A stretch of 32,239 nucleotides of DNA from positions 1 to 32,239 of the IMG/VR virus record IMGVR_UViG_3300005663_000143; one strand, written 5' to 3'. Of the stretch, positions 1 through 4,960 are shown piece by piece. Below the pieces are notes generated by a model, which was not told the origin of the DNA, did not search any database, and was given only the letters and a program-made list of their open reading frames with translations. Source of the stretch: a virus. How positions within the stretch are numbered: position 1 is the first letter of the stretch; every line of letters starts with the position of its first letter. The position numbers and the translations under genes were made by a program.

Positions 1-24
1 CATCAGGCTCGCCCCGAAAATAGT

Positions 25-70
25 GAAGCCTCCCGAGGGGGAAAGGGTGGGCGATCCCCCGGGAGACTTC
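25..70 (-). terminator. Long bulged hairpin, possible leftward terminator
   Basis: GAAG (25-28) pairs with CTTC (67-70), CTCCC (30-34) with GGGAG (61-65), and GGGGG (37-41) with CCCCC (56-60), around a loop of about 14 bases. Read on the minus strand, the hairpin is followed by ACTATTTTCG, a weak T-rich tract. It lies downstream of the leftward operon that ends at 239, so a terminator for that operon is the simplest reading. The T tract is poor, so a stable structural RNA element is also possible. Confidence 0.4.
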
Positions 71-78
71 CGGTCCAA

Positions 79-168
79 GAGTCCCCGCCTGGGTAGGGAG
101 GGGCAGGATCGGGCAACCCTTGGTTCGACAGCCCAGCAGGGACTCGGGGTCAACCTGCTGTAGTGGGC
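79..168. other. Nested inverted repeats in a gene-free stretch
   Basis: The stretch 1-238 holds no gene that I can support. Inside it GAGTCCC (79-85) is matched by GGGACTC (139-145), CCTG (88-91) by CAGG (104-107), and CTGGG (89-93) by CCCAG (132-136). CAGCAGG (134-140) is matched by CCTGCTG (154-160), with flanking GCC/GGC at 131-133 and 166-168. Some of these pairings exclude one another, so the RNA could take alternative folds. The 7-bp outer stem plus a 4-bp arm resembles a tRNA acceptor and D arm, but no T arm or anticodon arm can be built. This could be a small structured RNA or an untranslated trailer. Confidence 0.35.
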
Positions 169-176
169 CGTCGATA

Positions 177-202
177 ACTTCGACCACGCACGTGGTTGAG
201 GT
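177..202. terminator. Hairpin downstream of the leftward operon
   Basis: ACTTCGACCAC (177-187) pairs with GTGGTTGAGGT (192-202) over 11 positions, with two G:U pairs and a 4-base loop. It lies about 35 bases past the stop codon of the last leftward gene. There is no strong T tract on either side, so intrinsic termination is uncertain. It could instead protect the 3' end of the transcript. Confidence 0.35.
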
Positions 203-238
203 AGAGCCAAGGTATTCATTTGCCTGGTCATGATGCAA

Positions 239-760
239 TCAATCTCGCACCGTTTTGTCTGGACCCATTACACGGTTCCGGTCACTCCGCAGGCCTCGGA
301 CGATGTTCAGCAGCTCCTGAAGCTTCCGGTGAAGCAGATCGAACTCGCCCGTTCCACAGGTGCGGACCTCGGCGCTCTCGTGGGCGCAGGGTCGTGTAAT
401 GGGCGGTGCCCACCGGCAGTCGCAACCAGCCAACACACAGCCGACCTCCCCACCGGACATGCGGGCGAGGTGGTTGCCCCAGTAGTGGCTGCAGTAGCTG
501 CACCGATCAAATACGGTGCGGGTGTCGTGGTCGGCCTCCTCCTCTTCCTCGTACCCGGCCGCGTCCCGGAGGTAATCCGCCATCGCGCACCACTCACACT
601 GCACCGCGAGCCATTCGTCTTCCGAGACTTGCTCCGCGCAAACGACCCCATCGGTGCAGCCCTCCGGACACGGGACCGCCGATACCGCTTCGGCCGCCCA
701 CAAGAGCGCGTGCAACTGTGGGACGTCCAGTAGCCGTACGGGAATTGTTGTGATCGCCAT
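239..760 (-). CDS. Cys-rich hypothetical protein, last gene of leftward operon
   Basis: This 173-residue protein is not recognised. It begins MAITTIPVRLLDV and holds many cysteine and histidine residues in CxxC-like groups: CPEGC, CEWC, CSYC and a later CDC, followed by CAH. This suggests one or more bound zinc ions. A run of acidic residues (EEEEE) sits in the middle. The ATG at 760 overlaps the TGA of the gene before it (TGATG), so the two are probably translationally coupled. An upstream ATG at 784 in the same frame would lie inside the previous gene and lacks a ribosome site. Role unknown. Confidence 0.7.
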   Translation of the reverse strand: MAITTIPVRLLDVPQLHALLWAAEAVSAVPCPEGCTDGVVCAEQVSEDEWLAVQCEWCAMADYLRDAAGYEEEEEADHDTRTVFDRCSYCSHYWGNHLARMSGGEVGCVLAGCDCRWAPPITRPCAHESAEVRTCGTGEFDLLHRKLQELLNIVRGLRSDRNRVMGPDKTVRD

Positions 761-1020
761 CAGTCGAACGTCTCGATGATGCACTCACCCGATACCTCGG
801 TAAGCCGGCCGGTCTCCATCGACTTGAACTGGTAGCCGTCACTGTCCACCGGGGACGTGACCTTCCCGGTCGAGGTGCCCTCGTAGATCACGACACCGCC
901 CGAATAACACTTAATCGAATGGCTCTCGCCGTAGGCCGCAATCTTGGCCGTAAAGGTGTCGGCACAGGCCAGAGTCCCGAGCGCGAGAATGATGACAGCA
1001 ACTACGATGCGTAACTTCAT
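760..1020 (-). CDS. Small exported protein with signal peptide
   Basis: The 86-residue product starts MKLRIVVAVIILALG, a basic start followed by a hydrophobic stretch and TLACA. This looks like a signal peptide cut by signal peptidase I after ACA. The cysteine also makes a poor lipobox, so a lipoprotein is less likely but possible. The mature part is small, polar and probably beta-rich, with two further cysteines (KCYSG and GECI) that could form a disulphide. The start at 1020 has the ribosome site GGAGAGGAAAT directly upstream. An in-frame start five codons earlier lacks such a site. A phage protein sent out of the cytoplasm could act on the host envelope, but no function can be assigned. 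Confidence 0.7.
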   Translation of the reverse strand: MKLRIVVAVIILALGTLACADTFTAKIAAYGESHSIKCYSGGVVIYEGTSTGKVTSPVDSDGYQFKSMETGRLTEVSGECIIETFD

Positions 1021-1031
1021 ATTTCCTCTCC

Positions 1032-1850
1032 TCAATTAACCAGCGGGATACCGAAACGCTCTCGGTCCACCCACCGGCATAGGGGTTGCCCGAAATCGGA
1101 CAGGTAATGGATCGCGTGACCGCGGCGCGCCTCCCACTTGGATTTGAACGGCTCTGGCTGGTACCGCGCGTAGTAGTCGCAGGTCGCCTCCCATTCGACG
1201 ATCGAGATCGCCTTCCCGTAGTGGCGGACGCAGCCGTCGTAGCCGGCCACGAAGGTGCGGCAACTCGGCTGCATCTCCGGGATACGGTCGTGGAACTTTG
1301 GGTACCGATGCTCCCCTTCTGGGTCTGGTTGACTGACTCGGAACAGCATCGGGATGTCGCGGTACTCGGGGCCGATCCAGCCGCGGCACTTCCACCCATA
1401 GGTCCGCCACTCGTCGGGGCGCCCCTCTGGAATCTCCCAGGTGCCGAAGCCGTCGATATCTTCTGGGGTGATGTAGAAATCGAACAGCCGGAACGATACG
1501 GCGTCCCAGCTGCTGTAGTCGAACGACTCGAAGTCGAACTCGATATGCTCGTCGGCGTCGAAGTACAGGATCCATTCGGCACCTGACTCGATGGCGGCGT
1601 CACAAGGTTGCTGCCGGCCCCACCCCTCGAACGCCCGCCGCTTGCCTGGATCGGTTTCGAGCGTCGGAACCTCGATCATGTGCCGGACGTCCGGACTGGC
1701 GATCAAGATCTCCGGGGTGGCATCGGTCGAGGCCTCGTCGAGAGCGAAGATGCCGTGGGTGCAGATTTTGCTGTAGTAGTCGAGCGTGTCCAGGAGGATG
1801 TGCTCTTCGTTTCGGACTCGAGTCACGCCAGCGATCTTGGGATAGCTCAT
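1032..1850 (-). CDS. GT-A fold glycosyltransferase, family 2 type
   Basis: This 272-residue enzyme would move a sugar from a nucleotide-sugar donor to an acceptor in the cytoplasm. RNEEHIL (13-19) and DEASTDAT (38-45) match the nucleotide-binding part of family 2 glycosyltransferases. YFDADEHIE (96-104) carries the DxD-type metal and donor motif. The C-terminal half has several Trp, Cys and His residues and no clear membrane segment. Start: the ATG at 1850 overlaps the TGA of the previous gene (TGATG) and has GGAGGGG about 7 bases upstream; a GTG just before it is less likely. With RmlB and RmlC homologues in the same window (24590-26067), it may attach a deoxysugar. The acceptor is unknown and could be DNA, a virion protein or host glycan. 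Confidence 0.8.
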   Translation of the reverse strand: MSYPKIAGVTRVRNEEHILLDTLDYYSKICTHGIFALDEASTDATPEILIASPDVRHMIEVPTLETDPGKRRAFEGWGRQQPCDAAIESGAEWILYFDADEHIEFDFESFDYSSWDAVSFRLFDFYITPEDIDGFGTWEIPEGRPDEWRTYGWKCRGWIGPEYRDIPMLFRVSQPDPEGEHRYPKFHDRIPEMQPSCRTFVAGYDGCVRHYGKAISIVEWEATCDYYARYQPEPFKSKWEARRGHAIHYLSDFGQPLCRWVDRERFGIPLVN

Positions 1851-2047
1851 CACAGCTCCCCTCCCGCGATCTCACGCAGTTGCGTGTGCGTGACGCGCCC
1901 GAGGGCGAACATCAGAAACCGCCGGGTCGTAGCCACGGGGCGCTCCTCGCACTGGTACGTTGGCGTCCAGATGCGGGGATCGAGGATCACCGCGAGATTC
2001 CAATTGGCGGTCGAGGTCGTGACCGAGATCCCAAGGGCGAGAATCAC
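1850..2047 (-). CDS. Small hypothetical protein
   Basis: This 65-residue protein is not recognised. It starts with GTG at 2047, which overlaps the TGA of the upstream gene by GTGA, with GGAGG seven bases before the start. A longer frame starting at 2152 would overlap the upstream gene fully and has no ribosome site. The sequence begins VILALGISVTTSTANWN. It contains a hydrophobic start and one Cys, with no clear domain. Its place directly before the glycosyltransferase, with overlapping stop and start codons, suggests co-translation. Confidence 0.5.
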   Translation of the reverse strand: MILALGISVTTSTANWNLAVILDPRIWTPTYQCEERPVATTRRFLMFALGRVTHTQLREIAGGEL

Positions 2048-2175
2048 AGGCAGGCCTCCGCCTCGGGCGGTCGGCCGAGCCACACGGTTTCCGTGTCGCC
2101 GCACTTCGTGCAGCACTTGATCGACTGGTACCACGGAACACCCGCGGGGCACATCACAAGAACAGGCGGGGTCAT
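2044..2175 (-). CDS. Short zinc-ribbon-like protein
   Basis: This 43-residue peptide begins MTPPVLVMCPAGVPW. It has the cysteine pattern C-x9-CC-x2-C (CPAG, KCCTKCG), typical of a tiny zinc ribbon. No function is recognised. The ribosome site before 2175 is weak, so the start is uncertain. The end is fixed by its TGA overlapping the GTG of the next gene. A longer frame up to 2361 runs through the TGAGGG leader hairpin and is unlikely to be translated. Confidence 0.45.
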   Translation of the reverse strand: MTPPVLVMCPAGVPWYQSIKCCTKCGDTETVWLGRPPEAEACL

Positions 2176-2231
2176 CTGGTAGTCATGTGAGCCAAATGTT
2201 CCCCGGAGAAAAATTCCCTGCCGAAGACAGC

Positions 2232-2288
2232 TCACAACCCGGCCTCCAGGTAACGTCGGGCAGCCTGCAGTGCTAGCAGAATTTTCAT
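2232..2288 (-). CDS. Micro-ORF of 18 codons with strong ribosome site
   Basis: The frame encodes MKILLALQAARRYLEAGL and stops at TGA. Its start has a near-ideal ribosome site, GGGAGGGGGAGACCG before ATG, and immediately upstream the TGAGGG-loop hairpin (2304-2321). That leader arrangement also precedes much larger genes here. The peptide could form one amphipathic or membrane-active helix. It may be a real micropeptide or a leader controlling the gene at 2175. Codon statistics cannot decide at this length. Confidence 0.4.
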   Translation of the reverse strand: MKILLALQAARRYLEAGL

Positions 2289-2303
2289 CGGTCTCCCCCT
2301 CCC

Positions 2304-2321
2304 GCCACGCCCTCACGTGGC
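2304..2321 (-). promoter_or_regulatory. TGAGGG-loop leader hairpin (minus strand copy 1)
   Basis: On the minus strand GCCACG-TGAGGG-CGTGGC forms a perfect 6-bp stem with a six-base loop. The ribosome site GGGAGGGGGAGA and an ATG (2288) follow at once. The TGA in the loop is also the stop codon of the NlpC-like gene. It has the same loop but a different stem from the copies at 3212-3229, 4589-4606 and 6143-6158, so the pairing is conserved while the stem sequence is not. Confidence 0.65.
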
Positions 2322-2954
2322 TATGTCGAAATCCCTCACGGTTGAGTAGCTGTCGGCCCACACGAGGTGCCAGTCCCGCACCTGGCAGTGGTCCAACATG
2401 TCGTCCGGCGACACCAGGTTGGGCAATTCACCGAACCGATAATTCAATACCCTCTTGTACACGTACGCGACGAGCCAACTGCAGATTGGGTAGTCATCCA
2501 GGCGCGCGAGTCGACGGAACACGTAGCGGTCTTTGACGAGCAAATGATCGAGCGCGTGCACGATGATTTTCAGGTACCCGTACCTGTGCTTGAGGTATTT
2601 GATAGCCTGCTCGCGCATCACCACGCGCTCCGACGACAACAGTCCGTGCGGGAGCCGAATTACCATCACGTCAGCCTCGCCCCGATAGGAATCGATGCGC
2701 CGAATCACGACCGTTCGGAGCGCCTCGATGAGAGACTGGCGCTCGGGATCCAGCACCATCCCAACATGTGATGCGAACGTGGGAGCCTCGCCGACCGACC
2801 GGCTGAACCAGCAGATGAGCCGAGAGATCCGACCCCGGCCCCGCACGAATACGAGATCACCGGTCTCGAACTCAACTCGGTCGATTCGATCCCACCCGAC
2901 CGGAATGCGTGAGGTGAGGGAAAACTGAAGCGGGATGCCCGGGAGCCCAACCAT
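2313..2954 (-). CDS. Permuted NlpC/P60-like (YiiX/BtrH-type) papain-fold enzyme
   Basis: The 213-residue protein has the layout of the circularly permuted NlpC/P60 group. GDLVFVRG (32-39) opens the barrel, ASHVGMVLD (61-69) supplies the histidine near the N-terminus (H63), and YPICSWLVAYVY (155-166) supplies the cysteine (C158) near the C-terminus. The order His then Cys is the reverse of ordinary NlpC/P60 enzymes. Members cut amide or ester bonds in peptides, cell wall or lipids. The ATG at 2954 overlaps the TGA of the previous gene and has GAGGTGG seven bases upstream. There is no signal peptide. It could be a peptidoglycan-active or host-takeover enzyme; the substrate cannot be read from sequence. 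Confidence 0.7.
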   Translation of the reverse strand: MVGLPGIPLQFSLTSRIPVGWDRIDRVEFETGDLVFVRGRGRISRLICWFSRSVGEAPTFASHVGMVLDPERQSLIEALRTVVIRRIDSYRGEADVMVIRLPHGLLSSERVVMREQAIKYLKHRYGYLKIIVHALDHLLVKDRYVFRRLARLDDYPICSWLVAYVYKRVLNYRFGELPNLVSPDDMLDHCQVRDWHLVWADSYSTVRDFDIAT

Positions 2955-3187
2955 CACTCGGCCACCTCGAGCCCAACGAGCCCCCGGATCCGCGGGATCT
3001 TGTCGGAGCGACAAAGGGGCGTCGGGAGCCTGGTTCCGGTATGGGCCTTATGCCACGCGGTCGCGGCAGGCTGATGGCCGCACACGAGACATTCCTCCCA
3101 ACCGAGGATCTTGCGGTGGCGACGGAAGCGACGGATGACGTACGTGTGGCCGAGACGTCGGCAGATGAATCGTCGGAAGTACGTCAC
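2954..3187 (-). CDS. Small zinc-binding-type protein, first gene of leftward operon
   Basis: This 77-residue basic protein starts MTYFRRFICRRLGHTYV and contains C-x-x-x-x-GH and later CLVCGH, a four-ligand Cys/His set that could hold one zinc ion. Many arginines suggest nucleic-acid contact. The GTG start at 3187 has the ribosome site AGGAGGGGGAGTC and, further upstream, the TGAGGG-loop hairpin. It is the first gene after the divergent control region, a place where phages often put early host-directed or regulatory proteins. Function unknown. Confidence 0.6.
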   Translation of the reverse strand: MTYFRRFICRRLGHTYVIRRFRRHRKILGWEECLVCGHQPAATAWHKAHTGTRLPTPLCRSDKIPRIRGLVGLEVAE

Positions 3188-3211
3188 GACTCCCCCTCCT
3201 GTGCGCGACCC

Positions 3212-3229
3212 GTCGGACCCTCATCCGAC
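3212..3229 (-). promoter_or_regulatory. TGAGGG-loop leader hairpin (minus strand copy 2)
   Basis: On the minus strand GTCGGA-TGAGGG-TCCGAC is a perfect 6-bp stem with the six-base TGAGGG loop. It is followed about 10 bases later by AGGAGGGGGA and the GTG start at 3187. Loop and position match three other hairpins in the window, while the stem sequence differs. Confidence 0.65.
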
Positions 3230-3264
3230 TGACGCGAAAGAGAACTTGCGTTGCGTGTTCAGGC

Positions 3265-3293
3265 AGCATGCGTGATGTGACCGGTTAGGTCAA
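3265..3293 (-). promoter_or_regulatory. Candidate leftward promoter
   Basis: On the minus strand TTGACC (3288-3293) stands 17 bases from CATGCT (3265-3270). The first is a good -35 match and the second a weak -10. Transcription would start near 3258, about 70 bases before the GTG of the first leftward gene, leaving the TGAGGG hairpin in the leader RNA. Confidence 0.45.
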
Positions 3294-3444
3294 GCAACTC
3301 CGCACCCGAACCAAAACTGTATGGAGGTGGCCGGGAACCTCGATCGCTTGGATGGCTGACGAGATTCCCGGCGCCAGAGGATCCATACGAACTCAACGTA
3401 GCATAGATGAGTTCGCCGGACCTAATCATACCCACAAAAGAGAA

Positions 3445-3487
3445 GGCCGCGAGGAAAGGAGGGGGAACCTCGCAAAACCTCGCGGCC
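3445..3487. promoter_or_regulatory. 10-bp stem-loop holding an orphan Shine-Dalgarno
   Basis: GGCCGCGAGG (3445-3454) pairs perfectly with CCTCGCGGCC (3478-3487). The loop contains AAAGGAGGGGGAA, a very strong ribosome site, but no start codon follows at usable distance. CCTCGC occurs twice (3468-3473 and 3478-3483), so GCGAGG (3449-3454) can pair with either copy, giving two competing hairpins. On the minus strand the stem is followed by TTCTCTTTTGT, so it could also act as an intrinsic terminator for leftward transcription. Confidence 0.5.
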
Positions 3488-3523
3488 AAACTCGTCGGGT
3501 ATCCGGCTACTGCGTTCACCTAC

Positions 3524-3541
3524 CGACTGAGGGGAAGGAGG
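3524..3541 (+). promoter_or_regulatory. Linear TGAGGG leader element, copy 1
   Basis: CGACTGAGGGGAAGGAGG lies 8 bases before the GTG of the 20-codon frame at 3550. Its end is the Shine-Dalgarno site itself. Near-identical copies occur at 4455, 7139, 21723 and 26360, and a shortened one at 3666. Confidence 0.7.
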
Positions 3542-3549
3542 AGAACTCG

Positions 3550-3612
3550 GTGTACCCGAGCAACACTATGACACAAGACTACGGAGGCAGTCAATTCCTG
3601 TGGGCCGGGTAG
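3550..3612 (+). CDS. Micro-ORF of 20 codons behind a leader element
   Basis: GTG at 3550 opens a 20-codon frame ending TAG, with product VYPSNTMTQDY followed by GGSQFLWAG. An ATG six codons in could also be used. It is placed exactly as larger genes are relative to the ACTGAGGGG element, with AGGAGG eight bases before the GTG. It may be a real micropeptide or a leader; nothing in the sequence suggests a function. Confidence 0.35.
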   Translation: MYPSNTMTQDYGGSQFLWAG

Positions 3613-3665
3613 GACTTCATTGCTTCGAACCATAGGCCCCCGTCACAATTCAGGAATCTATCACC

Positions 3666-3678
3666 CTGAGGGGAAGGA
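3666..3678 (+). promoter_or_regulatory. Linear TGAGGG leader element, copy 2 (short form)
   Basis: CTGAGGGGAAGGA precedes the ATG at 3688 by about ten bases. The leading CCGA of other copies is replaced by ACC, so this is the most diverged linear copy. The Shine-Dalgarno part reads AAGGAAG. Confidence 0.6.
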
Positions 3679-3687
3679 AGACACCAG

Positions 3688-4011
3688 ATGCCCGAGCCAC
3701 ACGTATTCCGTCTGCAGTTGATCGCGACACCCGGGGAGCAGGAAGGCGACCTCGAGGCCGTACTCCTGGTGGAGCTGCCGCCAGGGGAGTTTGACCCGCT
3801 GGACTACCTAGCGTTCCTGCACGCAGGCCAAAACAAGACCGGGGCGCTGTTCGAGGAAGAGCTCGGCAGGGTTGCAACCACGTACGCTGAACTCCAGGGC
3901 CTGACGGTCGAGCAGGCGCGCATTGAACTGCTTGACGTTGTGTGCAATGAGGCAGGTCTTGCGCTGGGAGCCGGCGGCAAGGAAGAGCAGAGGATTATTC
4001 TTGCCGATTAG
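3688..4011 (+). CDS. Hypothetical acidic protein
   Basis: The 107-residue product is not recognised. It is acidic, starts MPEPHVFRLQLIA, and contains VLLVELPPGEFDPLDYLAFLHAG. A helical C-terminal half follows (EEELGRVATTYAELQGLTVEQARIELL). No cysteines suited to metal binding, membrane segments or nuclease motifs are visible. The start follows the short leader element with AAGGAAG seven bases upstream. It is the first long rightward gene and is followed by an AT-rich gap, so it seems to be its own unit near the integration and control region. Confidence 0.65.
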   Translation: MPEPHVFRLQLIATPGEQEGDLEAVLLVELPPGEFDPLDYLAFLHAGQNKTGALFEEELGRVATTYAELQGLTVEQARIELLDVVCNEAGLALGAGGKEEQRIILAD

Positions 4012-4236
4012 GCGGCTGGAAACAAAATTGAATAGAACGCTCTTTAGTCTACTACAAAGGTCCCATAAGATTATTCATGGGGGGTTATGTTTATTCTTCT
4101 CTCTAAAACCTCTTGATCATGCTTTCAATTCTTATTTTCTACCTGTACTTGAATACTAAACTTGGAACGGTTCTTTCGTAGCTTGAAACTTATGTACTTA
4201 AAGGTCGGGGATTCGGCGAGGGGTGAATCGACACGA

Positions 4237-4267
4237 TTGGGCACGGGACCTGGGGTTGTGCTACATT
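4237..4267 (+). promoter_or_regulatory. Candidate rightward promoter, extended -10
   Basis: TGCTACATT (4259-4267) contains TACATT as a -10 box with the TGn extension. TTGGGC (4237-4242) could be a weak -35 at 19-base spacing. Transcription would begin near 4273 and read through the small gene at 4482 into the excisionase and integrase genes. Confidence 0.4.
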
Positions 4268-4277
4268 GATTTTGGTC
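4267..4277 (+). repeat. TGATTTTGGTC, copy upstream of integrase cassette
   Basis: The same 11 bases occur again at 5969-5979, just past the integrase gene. Both copies are preceded by CTAC (CTACAT here, CTAC there). A pair flanking the xis-int cassette fits arm-type integrase-binding sites. Chance is possible for an 11-mer. Confidence 0.35.
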
Positions 4278-4454
4278 ATCGGGAGATGCGGTGCAACTGC
4301 TCTTCCGCTCGGCTGCGTGCTCCTTCGGTCAGGAGGTGGGGCGCGCAGGCTCTATGGGGACGTTGTATCGGGGTAGGTTTGAGTGCTCGATGCGGCGTCC
4401 TTTGCTCGGGGGGTAAACAGGATACCGGGACCCGAAAAAGATGTTTTGCACGTA

Positions 4455-4472
4455 CGACTGAGGGGAAGGAGG
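4455..4472 (+). promoter_or_regulatory. Linear TGAGGG leader element, copy 3
   Basis: CGACTGAGGGGAAGGAGG stands about ten bases before the ATG at 4482 and supplies its ribosome site. It is identical over 18 bases to the copies at 3524 and 7139. Confidence 0.7.
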
Positions 4473-4481
4473 GCCAGATCG

Positions 4482-4580
4482 ATGAAGCGTCTGATCCGAT
4501 TCATCCGGCTGGTCTGCGGGGCCGGCATCCGGAACGCCTGGAGGCTCTCGAGGTATCCGGAGCCAATACCGTTCGACTGA
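4482..4580 (+). CDS. Small basic hypothetical protein
   Basis: The 32-residue product begins MKRLIRFIRLVCGAG and ends PEPIPFD. It is strongly basic with alternating hydrophobic residues, so it may form an amphipathic helix that binds nucleic acid or membrane. The ATG is placed about nine bases after GGAGGG, within the standard leader arrangement. No longer frame has a comparable start. Not recognised. It sits between the possible attP region and the excisionase gene, where small regulators are common. Confidence 0.45.
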   Translation: MKRLIRFIRLVCGAGIRNAWRLSRYPEPIPFD

Positions 4581-4588
4581 CACTGTCT

Positions 4589-4606
4589 CGCGACTGAGGG
4601 GTCGCG
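4589..4606 (+). promoter_or_regulatory. TGAGGG-loop leader hairpin (plus strand copy 1)
   Basis: CGCGAC-TGAGGG-GTCGCG is a perfect 6-bp stem with the six-base loop. It is followed by AAAGGAGGGGGA and the ATG at 4623. It has the same loop as the minus-strand hairpins at 2304 and 3212. Confidence 0.7.
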
Positions 4607-4622
4607 GGCCAAAGGAGGGGGA

Positions 4623-4649
4623 ATGCAGATCCCTGGGGCAGTAACATGA
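4623..4649 (+). CDS. Eight-codon leader peptide overlapping the excisionase start
   Basis: ATG at 4623 follows the strongest ribosome site in the region and encodes MQIPGAVT. Its TGA overlaps the ATG of the next gene (ATGA at 4646-4649). The excisionase-like gene has no ribosome site of its own closer than this, so ribosomes probably reach it by termination-reinitiation through this peptide. That would tie excisionase translation to the leader hairpin. Confidence 0.4.
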   Translation: MQIPGAVT

Positions 4650-4960
4650 AGGCTGAGTTCCTGACGGTCCAGGAGCTCGCGGACGTCTTCGGCGTCCACT
4701 ACCAAACCGCCTGGCATTGGGTGCACGACGGGAAGGTCCCGAGCGTCCGTATCGGTTCCCGCGCCCGAATTCCCCGCCAGTGGGTAGAGGAGGTAAAGAG
4801 TGCCGCGATCGAAGCAACCGTTTCACCCGCGAGCGACGAAGCTGGGGAGCGGAAAGTGGGTAGTGGACTGCCGAGCCTGGCGCAACTTTTTACGTTCGTG
4901 GGGTTGCCCCGTGCGGCCCGAGTTCTGGACCGAGGAGGCGGCGCTCCATCGGGTGCGTGA
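4646..4960 (+). CDS. Excisionase-like HTH protein (MerR/HTH_17 type)
   Basis: The 104-residue frame starts MKAEFLTVQELADVFGVHYQTAWHWVHDG and continues through KVPSVRIGSRARIPRQWVEEV. This is a winged HTH of the excisionase/MerR_17 DNA-binding family, in which a small protein binds near the attachment site and steers integrase toward excision, or acts as a repressor. The recognisable domain ends at about residue 50, exactly where the integrase start codon lies. The remaining 53 residues are encoded in another frame inside the integrase gene and look unstructured. The start is coupled to the eight-codon leader by ATGA. The overlap of 161 bases with int is unusually long. Confidence 0.7.
   Translation: MKAEFLTVQELADVFGVHYQTAWHWVHDGKVPSVRIGSRARIPRQWVEEVKSAAIEATVSPASDEAGERKVGSGLPSLAQLFTFVGLPRAARVLDRGGGAPSGA

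Larger units (their letters stand above)
3188..3549. other. Divergent intergenic control region
   Basis: About 360 bases separate the leftward operon from the rightward genes. Within it I see a leftward promoter candidate (3265-3293), the minus-strand TGAGGG hairpin (3212-3229), a strong 10-bp stem-loop (3445-3487) and the first plus-strand linear leader element (3524-3541). Reading frames across it lack ribosome sites and run through these structures, so I call no gene in it. No clear rightward sigma-70-type promoter is visible. Confidence 0.6.
4012..4453. other. AT-rich gap, candidate attP or origin region
   Basis: From about 4018 to 4205 the sequence turns strongly AT-rich, unlike the rest of the window, and has no credible gene. 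CTTGAA-like words recur at 4148, 4161 (CTTGGA) and 4182, and TGTACTTRAA occurs at 4144-4153 and 4193-4202. From 4206 on, the base mix returns to normal. AT-rich DNA with short direct repeats next to an excisionase and integrase pair is typical of phage attachment regions, where bending proteins and integrase arm domains bind. A replication origin is the other reading. A frame at 4223-4597 runs through the leader element at 4455 and is not called. Confidence 0.45.

Noticed and set aside
79-145. Possible tRNA with acceptor-like (79-85/139-145) and D-arm-like (88-91/104-107) stems
   Set aside because: No anticodon arm with a 7-base loop and no T arm fits. The GGTTCGA word at 122-128 is not flanked by pairing stems, and there is no 3' CCA-like end.
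230-733. Plus-strand frame of 167 codons
   Set aside because: It runs opposite to the Cys-rich leftward gene, whose start overlap with its neighbour and composition are convincing. The plus frame has no ribosome site.
4223-4597. Plus-strand frame of 124 codons before the excisionase gene
   Set aside because: It passes through the leader element and the small gene at 4482 in another frame, lacks a ribosome site and has no family resemblance.
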